Below are positions 43,757-51,632 of a DNA stretch of 64,000 nucleotides, piece by piece. The position numbers and the translations under genes are program-made. Source of the DNA: Paraburkholderia hayleyella (GTDB lineage Bacteria > Pseudomonadota > Gammaproteobacteria > Burkholderiales > Burkholderiaceae); assembly GCF_009455685.1 (NCBI RefSeq), contig NZ_QPES01000001.1, positions 868,001 through 932,000 of the forward strand. Direction: 5' to 3'. The first letter of the stretch is position 1. Each line of letters opens with the position of its first letter. The notes under the pieces are model-generated. The model was not told the origin of the DNA. It worked only from the letters and a program-made list of their open reading frames with translations, and ran no database searches.

Positions 43757-44304
43757 CAAGCCTCCTGTTTGTGGCCGAGATAAATAGCAATATTTCCTGC
43801 ACTGTCGGTTTGATAGCGCAGGGTGTACCCCTGCGAATCTGTCGCCCCGTGCTTCAACTCACCGGACGGCAACCTGATTGTGTAATGGGTATCAGCCAAC
43901 CTATTCCCCCTCCCATCCTTGAGGACGAACCGTTCATCGAACGCGCCGCGAGTTGCCCGTTCTTCTTTGGCTATAGCACTTCCGTTTGAATGTAAACCCA
44001 TCGCAGCCAGTTCACCTGACTCGAATGACATTGATGCGTTGTGCTGTGACGCGATCAGTCGTGGAGGCGGATTGCACTTGCAGATACAGATGTCGTTTTC
44101 GAGTGCCACCTGTTTGCCCATCAGCTCCATCGGGCGATATGGCGGCACGTTGTAGATGTGGCCCGTGGTCTTGCACGCATGGCAATATATCTGCGCGCCG
44201 TGATACGCCAATGGCTTTCCGTGATTCCTGTGAGACTCTTCAGCCTGGATCACTACACCGCCAGCCGTGGTTTTGTCACCAAGTACAATCAAATAACGTC
44301 TCAT
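43756..44304 (-). CDS. PAAR-domain protein (type VI secretion spike tip)
   Basis: This 182-residue protein starts RRYLIVLGDKTTAGGVVIQ and has the PAAR-type ALENDICICKCNPPPRL turn. Gly, His and Cys residues between 28 and 80 could hold the spike-tip metal. The C-terminal ~60 residues (FVLKDGRGNRLADTHYTIR, GATDSQGYTLRY) form the small beta-sandwich linker found between PAAR and effector domains. The start at 44304 follows AAGAGGGCCGC. The lysozyme gene is translationally coupled to it, so effector and tip are separate polypeptides. Confidence 0.78.
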   Translation of the reverse strand: MRRYLIVLGDKTTAGGVVIQAEESHRNHGKPLAYHGAQIYCHACKTTGHIYNVPPYRPMELMGKQVALENDICICKCNPPPRLIASQHNASMSFESGELAAMGLHSNGSAIAKEERATRGAFDERFVLKDGRGNRLADTHYTIRLPSGELKHGATDSQGYTLRYQTDSAGNIAIYLGHKQEA

Positions 44305-44314
44305 GCGGCCCTCT

Positions 44315-44570
44315 TCAATCGAAGTCTGCAAATACCCAGTCGCCCGACTCTGGATCATAAATTGCATACTGGTCTATCGAGGTTTTACCTAGATCACCGG
44401 CATGGGTGGCTGGAGGCATACGCGTCAATGCTTGTCCCTCTGCGTCAGCAATCTGCTCAGTTGACCATGTATCCATCATGTCCAGCGTATCAGTGAAATC
44501 CGATAGCCCTGCCCATTCGAAAGCGCTGTTAATATGCTCTACTACCAGATCAGAGAAACCAATGCTGAAG
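44315..44570 (-). pseudogene. 3' remnant of a gene truncated by the IS3 element
   Basis: About 85 C-terminal codons remain in frame: HFSIGFSDLVVEHINSAFEW onward, ending in SGDWVFADFD, 10 nt before the PAAR start. The reading frame continues only a few codons into the IS left end. By position it was the gene upstream of the PAAR protein, perhaps an adaptor or chaperone of the same module, but I do not recognise the family. No 5' part is found on the other side of the IS. Confidence 0.6.
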
Positions 44571-44637
44571 TGGTAATGCCCCCGCAAATCCACCGTCTGT
44601 AGAAGTAGAATTTTCTCGTTAAGAGGGAGTTCTGCAG

Positions 44638-44904
44638 ATGAAGAAGTCGAGATTAACGGACAGCCAGATACTGGAAGCGCTTAAGCGCGCGGAGACTGGA
44701 CTGGCGGTACCGGAGTTGTGCCGGGAACTGTGCATCAGTTCGGCCACGTTTTATAAATGGCGCTCGAAGTACGGTGGCATGGACGCGTCGATGATGTCGC
44801 GCATGAAAGAGCTGGAGGCGGAGAATGCCCGGCTTCGCAAGATGTACATCGAGGAGAAACTCAAGGCAGAGATTGCCTCGGAAGCACTGCAAAAAAAGTT
44901 CTGA
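44638..44904 (+). CDS. IS3-family OrfA (helix-turn-helix)
   Basis: The 88-residue protein has the IS407-type HTH (SRLTDSQILEALKRAETG, then VPELCRELCISSATFYKWRSKYGG) and a leucine-zipper-like helix at residues 52-80. It ends just after an A7G run (A at 44891-44897), the classic IS3 slippery site at which part of the ribosomes shift -1 into orfB. Confidence 0.9.
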   Translation: MKKSRLTDSQILEALKRAETGLAVPELCRELCISSATFYKWRSKYGGMDASMMSRMKELEAENARLRKMYIEEKLKAEIASEALQKKF

Positions 44905-45725
44905 AGCCATCTCGTCGGCGCGAGATGGCAAAGCAGGTTGTGCAACAGCGCCGCGTGTCGATTCGTGTGGCGTGCGCGGTGTTCGGCATCAGCGAGTCGT
45001 GCTACCGGTACGAGGCGAAGTTGAACACGGAGAACGAAGAGATTGGCGACTGGCTGCTGCGTATCACGGGCTGCCATCGCAACTGGGGCTTTCTGCTGTG
45101 CTACTTCTACCTGCGCAACGTGAAGGGATTTGGCTGGAACCACAAGCGCATTTACCGGATTTACCGCGAGCTGGAACTGAACCTGCGTATCAAGCCGAAG
45201 AAGCGCCTGGTGCGGGAGACGCCACAGCCGCTGTCGGTGCCGCAGGCCATCAATGAAGTGTGGTCGATGGACTTCATGCATGACCAACTGGCGGACGGGC
45301 GCAGCATCCGGACGCTAAACGTAATTGATGATTTCAACCGGGAGGCGCTGGGCATCGAGGTGGATTTCTCGTTGCCATCCGAGCGGGTGATTCGCACGCT
45401 GAAGCAGCATCTGGAATGGCGAGGCAAGCCGAAGGTTATCCGGTGCGACAACGGCCCGGAATATCTGAGCGCGGCTATCGTGACGTGGACGCAAAGGCAA
45501 GGCATCCGGCTGGAATACATCCAGCCGGGCAAGCCGCAGCAGAACGCGTATATCGAACGGTTCAACCGGACTGCGCGATACGAATGGCTGTCGCAATATC
45601 TGTGGGAAGACTTGGAGCAGGTGCGCGAAGCGGCGGCCGACTGGATGCGGACTTACAATCACGAGCGCCCGAATAGGGCATTGGGCGGTTTTACCCCGAA
45701 GCAGCGGCTGGCCATGGCCGCTTAG
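44892..45725 (+). CDS. IS3-family OrfB transposase (DDE integrase core)
   Basis: The orfB frame is -1 relative to orfA and is complete. The integrase-core acids are visible as WSMDFMHDQL, RCDNGPEYLS and YIERFNR (DDE). It is normally made as the OrfAB fusion (44638-45725) through the frameshift at 44891-44897. An internal ATG at 44925 could give OrfB alone. There is no disabling mutation, so the element may be active. Confidence 0.9.
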   Translation, partial: KKVLKPSRRREMAKQVVQQRRVSIRVACAVFGISESCYRYEAKLNTENEEIGDWLLRITGCHRNWGFLLCYFYLRNVKGFGWNHKRIYRIYRELELNLRIKPKKRLVRETPQPLSVPQAINEVWSMDFMHDQLADGRSIRTLNVIDDFNREALGIEVDFSLPSERVIRTLKQHLEWRGKPKVIRCDNGPEYLSAAIVTWTQRQGIRLEYIQPGKPQQNAYIERFNRTARYEWLSQYLWEDLEQVREAAADWMRTYNHERPNRALGGFTPKQRLAMAA

Positions 45726-45998
45726 TTTCTACTTCTGCCTGCCTTGGAAAACGAGGGCATTACCAAATGACTGACCGTTCTCAGAAGGCGGGTCACGACG
45801 ACAGTGATGCCTAATCACTCTTCCTCGCCGGCTCGCTGCGTCGAGGAGCTTTTCCCTTTCCTGTCGTCATCGAGGCATAGGTCGAAGCTGTCCGTTGCAG
45901 CGGGGGCAGAAAGTGGAAGGGTACATGTCACTTGCCGTTGGCGACGGCGGCTGCCGGTCGGGATGCGTTGAGAATGCGAAGAAAAAACAGGCGATCAA

Positions 45999-47048
45999 AT
46001 GACTGAGCGGAAGTACAGATTCGAGACACCACGCAACCCTCGTCAACATTTGGAGGCCCTTTATGAGGAGCTTTCCTTTTCCGACCAAGAGTACAACAAT
46101 AGCCGGCCGACCGAAACGTTGAAGGATCACATTGCGGAGCTCCTGCATGTGGCTCGGGTCGCTAAACGACAGAGAACGGATGAAAAGGAAGCAGAGGAAA
46201 GGGACAAGTCATGGGCAGTGGGCGCGTTGGCAGTATTAGCCGCCGTACTTATGATTATCGGAATGAGTCGCCAAGGCTCATGGCTTGATGACTACCTTTT
46301 CGCCATACGACTTTGGGCGATTGGGTTCGCGGCCATCTTCGTGGGCGTATCTATCGAACGGAGCTCGTTCTTCACGCGGTTATGGGCGTACGGTTTTACG
46401 AAGCTTACGGCATCGATTGCGGTGTCTGCCTTGGTGGTATTCAGCACGGGCAAGGCCTCCTCGCTGATCAACGGAGTCTTCCCGGTGGATGCATCGGCAT
46501 TGCCCTTCACAAGGGCGATCGTGGCGGGACTGCTAGCCTTCGAGTACGCGTATCCGCTTCTACTAATCGTTGCCGTGTTCGCAGCAATACATGCACTTGT
46601 CCTCTTCGGATGGATAAAGCTGAAACTGTCAGGCGAAGGGAAATATAACGGGCCGCCCATTCAGTCGGTTGCGTTTCTCTTGCTATCGGCGGTAGTGCTG
46701 GTGTCGTACGCGAGGTGGGTGAACAAGGACTTCTCAAATGAGGCGTGGCCCGCAAAGATATATCGACTTGCACACTCGCTCGACTTCGATGTGAAGTACG
46801 AATGTACGAATATCCCCAAAGGATTCTCGGTGGTTTTTCTTGGGCCGGATCATGCCCGCGTGTTACTTGATCTGAATAATCCTCAGACCGAAGATATAGA
46901 ATCGTTTGTCGATGCCGGGACTCGTGGGCAGACTGATATCCCGCAACAGTTCCACGTTCTTTCGTGCCAGTCGGAGACTCGGCTTCCAGACGGAGAAAAC
47001 GGAACAGGTATGAGCGTAATTTCTCCGGATGACGTTGCGGCTCAGTAG
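45999..47048 (+). CDS. Hypothetical multi-pass membrane protein
   Basis: The 349-residue protein has a charged N-terminal 70 residues (possible coiled coil at 40-65), then about six hydrophobic segments between 72 and 240. A soluble C-terminal domain of about 100 residues contains one or two Cys. No family is recognised. It begins 233 nt after the IS and stands alone on the plus strand in a region of mixed codon use next to tRNA-Lys, so it is probably accessory DNA. A membrane effector for a defence system is one possibility but has no direct support. Confidence 0.7.
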   Translation: MTERKYRFETPRNPRQHLEALYEELSFSDQEYNNSRPTETLKDHIAELLHVARVAKRQRTDEKEAEERDKSWAVGALAVLAAVLMIIGMSRQGSWLDDYLFAIRLWAIGFAAIFVGVSIERSSFFTRLWAYGFTKLTASIAVSALVVFSTGKASSLINGVFPVDASALPFTRAIVAGLLAFEYAYPLLLIVAVFAAIHALVLFGWIKLKLSGEGKYNGPPIQSVAFLLLSAVVLVSYARWVNKDFSNEAWPAKIYRLAHSLDFDVKYECTNIPKGFSVVFLGPDHARVLLDLNNPQTEDIESFVDAGTRGQTDIPQQFHVLSCQSETRLPDGENGTGMSVISPDDVAAQ

Positions 47049-47206
47049 CCTTGGTGACCGGGCGAGTTAGCCATATTGGAGCTCGATGGGGGCGCCGTAT
47101 TGTATTTGGCCTCGCTGTAGTGTCGGGATAAACAGATGTTGCATGACAGATTGCGAAGCATTGCTGCTACGCGGACGTATTTGCACACGAGAAGATGGGG
47201 AGAGCA

Positions 47207-48037
47207 ATGGCACTGGGGCGAGTCGAGCGCATCCTGATTCTGGCGAAGACCTACCCTTCGCCAAGCGCGCAGTACGTAGAAACCTCATGCGTCGCGGGCA
47301 TCGCTCAGAGCGGCGCGATGCGCCGCCTGTTCCCGGTGCCATTCCGAATGATCGAGGACGGGCAGCAGTTCAGAAAGTGGCAGTGGATTGACGTGCGCAT
47401 CGAAAAGGCTACAAAGGATCACCGCCCCGAGAGCCACAAGGTCTATGTCGACACAATCAATTGCAGCAATGTGATCGAGCCTAAGAAAGAGTGGTCGTCG
47501 CGGTGGGAGTGGTTAGACAAGATACCTGCGTTTGGTAGCTTTGATGCCATCGACGCGGCGAGGCTTGCCGATGGATTGTCGATCGCACTCCTGCGTCCGA
47601 AGCGGTTGCTCGGCCTCGACATAACTAAGGCCCGCAACCCGGATTGGACGGATGATGAGCGGGAGAAGCTGCTGCAAGAACAGATGCAGGGCAATCTCTT
47701 TTCTGAGGCAGAAGAGCGCAAGCAGGTGAAGCAGCTTCGCAAGGTGCCGTTTGACTTCTACTACCGATACGTCTGTGACACGCCTGACGGCGAGAAGGAG
47801 CATAAGCACAAGATCGTCGACTGGGAGGCGGGGGCGCTCTTCTGGAAATGCCGCGAAAGCTATCGTAGTGAGTGGGAGAAGCCGTTCCGCGCCAAGCTGG
47901 AGGAAGATCTGGGTAGCAAGGAGCTGATGTTCCTGATGGGTAACCAGCATCGGTTTCAGGACCAGTGGCTGATCATCAGTCTGATTTACCCGCCTAAGCG
48001 CAAGCCAGCTGACGACCGGCAAGGCGCGCTGTTTTAG
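47207..48037 (+). CDS. Hypothetical protein paired with a DUF488 gene
   Basis: This 276-residue soluble protein starts ALGRVERILILAKTYPSP and has an early Cys (VETSCVAG) and basic/aromatic segments. The central part reads RLADGLSIALLRPKRLLGL and the C-terminus SKELMFLMGNQHRFQDQWLIISLIYPP. I recall similar proteins next to DUF488 genes in other genomes but know of no assigned function. ATG 47207 has GGGGAG 5 nt upstream; the frame opens at 47195. Its 3' end overlaps the convergent DUF488 gene by 44 nt. Confidence 0.75.
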   Translation: MALGRVERILILAKTYPSPSAQYVETSCVAGIAQSGAMRRLFPVPFRMIEDGQQFRKWQWIDVRIEKATKDHRPESHKVYVDTINCSNVIEPKKEWSSRWEWLDKIPAFGSFDAIDAARLADGLSIALLRPKRLLGLDITKARNPDWTDDEREKLLQEQMQGNLFSEAEERKQVKQLRKVPFDFYYRYVCDTPDGEKEHKHKIVDWEAGALFWKCRESYRSEWEKPFRAKLEEDLGSKELMFLMGNQHRFQDQWLIISLIYPPKRKPADDRQGALF

Positions 48038-48476
48038 TGTTCGCGCTGGAGATGTGTTCGACGTCAGCGCCGCAGTGCTGCCGCACTGCATTGGCGACCA
48101 TTGAGCGGTGGCAGAAATTGAAGTCAGCCTCGTAGCAGAGCAGGGCGCAGTTCGACGAACTCACCAGGCTGGACAGGTCTGCGATAGCTGCCGTCTGTGT
48201 CTTCAGGTATTTGAGGAATCCGCCGGTGTACCGCTTCCAGTTGCCGTCCTCCCGGTAGCGATCGCGTACGGGCTTGGGACAGCCGAGATTGACCATATGG
48301 ACATATTCCAAGCCGGAGAGGTTCAGCACACTGGCTAACGCTTTCTTTGAGAAGCCGGGCTTGCGCGACAGGGGCAGCTCGCGGATGTCCACAATGGTCT
48401 CAACGCCGTGCTCTGTGAGCAGGGACATGAACGTGTCGATGTCCAGTCCTTCGTAGCCTATGGTGAAAACAGTCAT
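47994..48476 (-). CDS. DUF488 family protein
   Basis: The 160-residue protein matches DUF488: VFTIGYEGLDIDTF start, VDIRELPLSRKPGFSK and CYEADFNFCHRSMVA near the C-terminus, with conserved Cys/His that could bind a metal or be catalytic. The family is found beside nucleic-acid-linked genes of unknown role. The start at 48476 has GAAGGGA upstream; an in-frame extension to 48599 is less family-like. It is convergent with and overlaps the gene at 47207, a pairing that I think is conserved. Confidence 0.82.
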   Translation of the reverse strand: MTVFTIGYEGLDIDTFMSLLTEHGVETIVDIRELPLSRKPGFSKKALASVLNLSGLEYVHMVNLGCPKPVRDRYREDGNWKRYTGGFLKYLKTQTAAIADLSSLVSSSNCALLCYEADFNFCHRSMVANAVRQHCGADVEHISSANTKTARLAGRQLACA

Positions 48477-48692
48477 CGGTGTCCCTTCAAGGCGGTCGTA
48501 AATGCAGGAAGCGAGTGATTGGCGATGCCGGACAGCGTAGGTGATCTGTTGTAAGTCCGATTCTCGACAGACCTTCGATATATTTTCGCTTCCAGGCATG
48601 AGACAGCATTTTGCCGGAAGGCAGATTGATCGATATGGATTGATGCCGACCCAAAATGCCTACACGGTGCCTACATGAGCCCGTAAACGGAC

Positions 48693-48725
48693 AAAGGGTT
48701 ACAGGCGTAAGGCCTGTAACCCTTT
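48693..48725. terminator. Strong hairpin downstream of tRNA-Lys
   Basis: AAAGGGTTACAGGC (48693-48706) pairs perfectly with 48712-48725, giving a 14-bp stem and 5-nt loop. It lies 8 nt past the tRNA 3' end and can terminate transcription from the tRNA side. T-rich sequence on the plus strand suggests it also works the other way. Confidence 0.75.
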
Positions 48726-48733
48726 GATTTTCT

Positions 48734-48809
48734 TGGTAGGCCGTACGGGATTCGAACCTGTGACCAACGGATTAAAAGTCCGCTGCTCTACCAGCTGAGC
48801 TAACGACCC
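48734..48809 (-). tRNA. tRNA-Lys (anticodon TTT)
   Basis: A full cloverleaf reads on the minus strand: GGGTCGTTAGCTCAG at the 5' end, anticodon loop CTTTTAA (UUU anticodon), T-loop GTTCGAATC and an encoded CCA end. The acceptor arm pairs GGGTCGT with ACGGCCT, allowing G-U pairs. It stands between the accessory stretch and the tol-pal genes, a common integration site for islands. Confidence 0.95.
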
Positions 48810-48823
48810 AAAAGAGAAGCGAG

Positions 48824-48853
48824 ATTATAGCGGGCCGTTTTTTACCCTGTCAA
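48824..48853 (-). promoter_or_regulatory. Near-consensus sigma-70 promoter of tRNA-Lys
   Basis: On the minus strand TTGACA (48853-48848) and TATAAT (48829-48824) are separated by 18 nt. The -10 box ends 14 nt before the tRNA 5' end. Both boxes are perfect, as expected for a stable RNA gene. Confidence 0.85.
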
Positions 48854-48930
48854 CTGTTTGATGCGGGCGATTACAAAAAACACCGCAAAACGCCGTAAAC
48901 GCCGCAAGCGCCGTTACCGCGAACAAAACG

Positions 48931-49683
48931 TCATTTGATCTGCGACAGCTTGCTCTGCGCGGTTTGCGCCACGGTTGAGCTGCCGTACTGCGCGATCAGT
49001 TGCTCGAGGGTTTTTTTGGCGGCGGTTTTTTGCCCCTGCTCAACCTGGTTGTTGGCGATGGCCAGTAACGCTTCCGGTGCGCGGGGGTGCTGCGGGTAGT
49101 TTTTCACCACGTTTTGCAAGGCTGCGGTCGATCCCTTGTAGTCGCGCAGCGCATACAGCGCGTTGCCGAGCCAGTATTGCGCGGTTGGCTGATATGGGCT
49201 GTGCGTGTATTGGGCGATAAAGCTGCGGAACGAAGCCGCTGCGTTTTTATATTCGCCGTTGCGGAACTGCTGCGATGCGGTATTGAACGCCTCCGTTTCA
49301 CCCGGCTGCACGGTACCTTCCACGCCATCCACTGTTTGCTGCTGCGGCTCGAACTTCTTCAGCCGACTATCCAGATCGGTGTAGTAGTCTTTTTGCTGCT
49401 TTTGCAACGTGGTGAACTGGTTGGCCAGATCTTCGCTTTGTCCACGCAGCGTCGCAACCTGCTGGTTAAGCTGGTCGAGACGGTTGGACTGGTCGAGGAT
49501 CGTGCGCTGTGCCGCGGCCAGCTGGCTAGCCAGATTGTCTGACTTCGCGCGCAGGTCCAGCACGGCCTGGCGGGCCTGATCGTCATCGAACAGGCCCGCA
49601 TGCGCGGGCGTGCCAAATATCAGGGCTGCGCCAGCGGCGCAAGTTGCTGCGGTTACCCGCAGCCAGGAGAAACGGTGCGTCAT
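48931..49683 (-). CDS. cpoB: Tol-Pal system protein CpoB (YbgF)
   Basis: This 250-residue periplasmic protein has a signal peptide (cut at AHA/GLFDDD), a coiled-coil trimerisation segment rich in Gln/Leu (about residues 30-105) and a C-terminal TPR domain (FRNGEYKNAAASFRSFIAQY, YWLGNALYALRDYKGSTAAL). CpoB coordinates Tol-Pal constriction with PBP1B. It closes the tol-pal block, 25 nt after pal. I use ATG 49683; GTG 49695 is an alternative. Confidence 0.9.
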   Translation of the reverse strand: MTHRFSWLRVTAATCAAGAALIFGTPAHAGLFDDDQARQAVLDLRAKSDNLASQLAAAQRTILDQSNRLDQLNQQVATLRGQSEDLANQFTTLQKQQKDYYTDLDSRLKKFEPQQQTVDGVEGTVQPGETEAFNTASQQFRNGEYKNAAASFRSFIAQYTHSPYQPTAQYWLGNALYALRDYKGSTAALQNVVKNYPQHPRAPEALLAIANNQVEQGQKTAAKKTLEQLIAQYGSSTVAQTAQSKLSQIK

Positions 49684-49708
49684 ACGGCTTGCCACCTGTT
49701 GCGGTTAC

Positions 49709-50221
49709 TTACTGTTGATAGACGAGATCGGAGCGGCGGTTTTGTGCCCACGATGCTTCATCATGACCCGTTGCCATCGGCTTTTCCTTGCCCAGGCTCA
49801 CGGCTTCCATTTGCGTATCGGGTACGCCGAGCAGCGCCAGCGAACGGCGTACCGCTTCAGCCCGTTTCTGGCCGAGCGCGAGGTTGTACTCGCTGGTGCC
49901 GCGTTCGTCGGTATTACCCTGGATCAGCACACGGCGCTCCGGATGGCTCTTCAGATACTGCGCATGCTGCTCTAGCAGTGGCTGATAGCTGTCCTGGACC
50001 GAGTAGCTGTCAAAGTCGAAATAAATGCTGCGTTTGGCCAACGGGCTGTTCGGGTCGTTCAGCGGATCAATCGTGACCTGGGTCACGGTGCTGGGGTTGA
50101 CCTGGGTACCGACGGCGCCGCCCTTGTTGTTGGCGTTGTCATCAAGCTTCACGCCTGAATGGCAGGCGGCCAATGCGCTTACGGTCAGTACGGCAAATGC
50201 AATGCGTAATTTCGACATCAT
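49709..50221 (-). CDS. pal: Peptidoglycan-associated lipoprotein Pal
   Basis: The 170-residue lipoprotein has a lipobox ALAAC with Cys20 and an OmpA-like peptidoglycan-binding domain (QGNTDERGTSEYNLALGQKRA). The Asp and Arg expected to hold diaminopimelate are present. It anchors the outer membrane to the wall and is the TolB partner. AGGAGA lies 7 nt before the ATG. Confidence 0.95.
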   Translation of the reverse strand: MMSKLRIAFAVLTVSALAACHSGVKLDDNANNKGGAVGTQVNPSTVTQVTIDPLNDPNSPLAKRSIYFDFDSYSVQDSYQPLLEQHAQYLKSHPERRVLIQGNTDERGTSEYNLALGQKRAEAVRRSLALLGVPDTQMEAVSLGKEKPMATGHDEASWAQNRRSDLVYQQ

Positions 50222-50239
50222 GTTTACTCTCCTTGTGTG

Positions 50240-51532
50240 TTATTGCCTAAACGGACCCCATGACGGCTCGCGCACGCTGCCGCCCGGAACGGACAGGACC
50301 TGCCGGCTGCGACCATCTGTCGACACAGCCGCCAACACGCCACGGCCGTTCACCTGTGTGGCGTAAAGAATGTACTGACCGTTCGCCGCGTAGCTTGGCG
50401 ATTCGTCATGTGTTGTGTCCGTCAACCCGGTCGCGGTACCTGACTGGAGATCCAGCGCATACAGCCGGAAGCCGCCACCCGTGCGCGAAATATACGCGAG
50501 CTGCTTGCCGTCCGGGCTCACGCGCGGGCTGGTGTTGTAGTTGCCGGTGAACGTCACGCGCTGGGCTGCACCCGCGCTTTCGCCTTGTACGGGCATCCGG
50601 TAAATTTGCGGCGCGCCGCCGCGATCACTGGTGAAGTAGATCGACTGGCCATCGGGCGAAAATGCGGGTTCGGTATCGATCGAGCTGCTTTGAGTCAGGC
50701 GGCGCAGGCCGCTGCCATCCACATTGACGGCGAAGATTTGCGTATTGCCTGTGCGTGAAAGCGCCACGGCGAGCGTGCGGCCATCGGGCGACCAGGCCGG
50801 AGCGCTGTTATTGCCTTTCTGGTTGGACACCACGACGCGGCGCCCGGTGGGCAGATCGTGAATGTAGACGACGGGTTTTTTCTTCTCGAATGAGACATAG
50901 GCGACTTTCGTGCCGTCAGGCGACCACGAGGGCGAAATAATCGGCTCGGGGCTGGAAAGCGCGATGCGCGCGTCTTGCCCGTCGGAGTCGGAAATCTGTA
51001 GCTGGTAACGGTTGCCCGTTTTGACGATATACGACAGACGGGTGTTAAACACCCCTCGCACGCCCATTAACTGCTGATAAATGTAGTCGGCTACGCGGTG
51101 GGCGTTGGCCCGGAGTTCCGTCGCCGGGCCTGCCAGCACGAGGCCGCCCAGGCTTTGCTGCTTGACGGTGTCATAGAGCTTGAAGCGGATTTCATACTGG
51201 CCGTTGGCGAGCCGGTTTACGCTGCCCGACACGAACGCATTGGCGCCTTTTGCCTTCCAGCTTCCGAGATCCACTGAGTCGGCTTCGGCGACGGGTGCCG
51301 TGCCCGCATCAATATTGGTGAACTTGCCGCTGCGCTGCAGATCCTGGCGCACGATAGCGCTGACCTGTTGGGCTGAGCCGGCTTCATTGGCGAAGTTGGC
51401 TACGGCAATCGGAAATTGTGTGGAACCGACGCCTGTCACGAGGACATTGAGTTGTGCATGGGCGGCAGTGCCCGTTGCAATCAGGCACGATGCCAAAAAT
51501 GTTTGCAGGCCTAGTCTGGTCATCAAACTCAT
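50240..51532 (-). CDS. tolB: Tol-Pal translocation protein TolB
   Basis: The 430-residue periplasmic protein has a signal peptide ending AAHAQ, an N-terminal alpha/beta domain and a C-terminal six-bladed propeller with repeated WSPDG / FSPDGQSIYF blades. It connects Pal to TolA. It is 19 nt upstream of pal on the same strand. Nothing unusual was seen. Confidence 0.95.
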   Translation of the reverse strand: MSLMTRLGLQTFLASCLIATGTAAHAQLNVLVTGVGSTQFPIAVANFANEAGSAQQVSAIVRQDLQRSGKFTNIDAGTAPVAEADSVDLGSWKAKGANAFVSGSVNRLANGQYEIRFKLYDTVKQQSLGGLVLAGPATELRANAHRVADYIYQQLMGVRGVFNTRLSYIVKTGNRYQLQISDSDGQDARIALSSPEPIISPSWSPDGTKVAYVSFEKKKPVVYIHDLPTGRRVVVSNQKGNNSAPAWSPDGRTLAVALSRTGNTQIFAVNVDGSGLRRLTQSSSIDTEPAFSPDGQSIYFTSDRGGAPQIYRMPVQGESAGAAQRVTFTGNYNTSPRVSPDGKQLAYISRTGGGFRLYALDLQSGTATGLTDTTHDESPSYAANGQYILYATQVNGRGVLAAVSTDGRSRQVLSVPGGSVREPSWGPFRQ

Positions 51533-51632
51533 GCTGTGTGAATCCCCTAAAACAGTTGTGCCAACACGCTATAACAGCAGACAGACTGACAAACGTCTGA
51601 TTCGTTCCCATCGGTTCAAGATGGGTCCGCCG

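Larger units (their letters stand above)
44571..45765. mobile_element. IS3-family insertion sequence (IS407-like), about 1195 bp
   Basis: The ends are imperfect inverted repeats of about 40 bp: both read TGGTAATGCCC from the outside and share AGAAGTAGAA 30 nt in. Two overlapping frames lie inside in the orfA/orfB arrangement with a -1 frameshift site. The flanks (GAAG on the left, AATG on the right) show no target-site duplication, so the element has probably recombined or caused a deletion since insertion. Confidence 0.85.

Noticed and set aside
44571..45765. The short sequence AAATGACTGA near both the IS right end and the start at 45999 as a target duplication
   Set aside because: The copies are 230 nt apart, both lie on the same side of the IS and are not at its two edges, so they are not a duplication made by insertion.
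45867..46148. A minus-strand frame with a CPRC-type pair after the IS
   Set aside because: It overlaps the start of the membrane-protein gene, has only one Cys pair and no ribosome site; chance is more likely.
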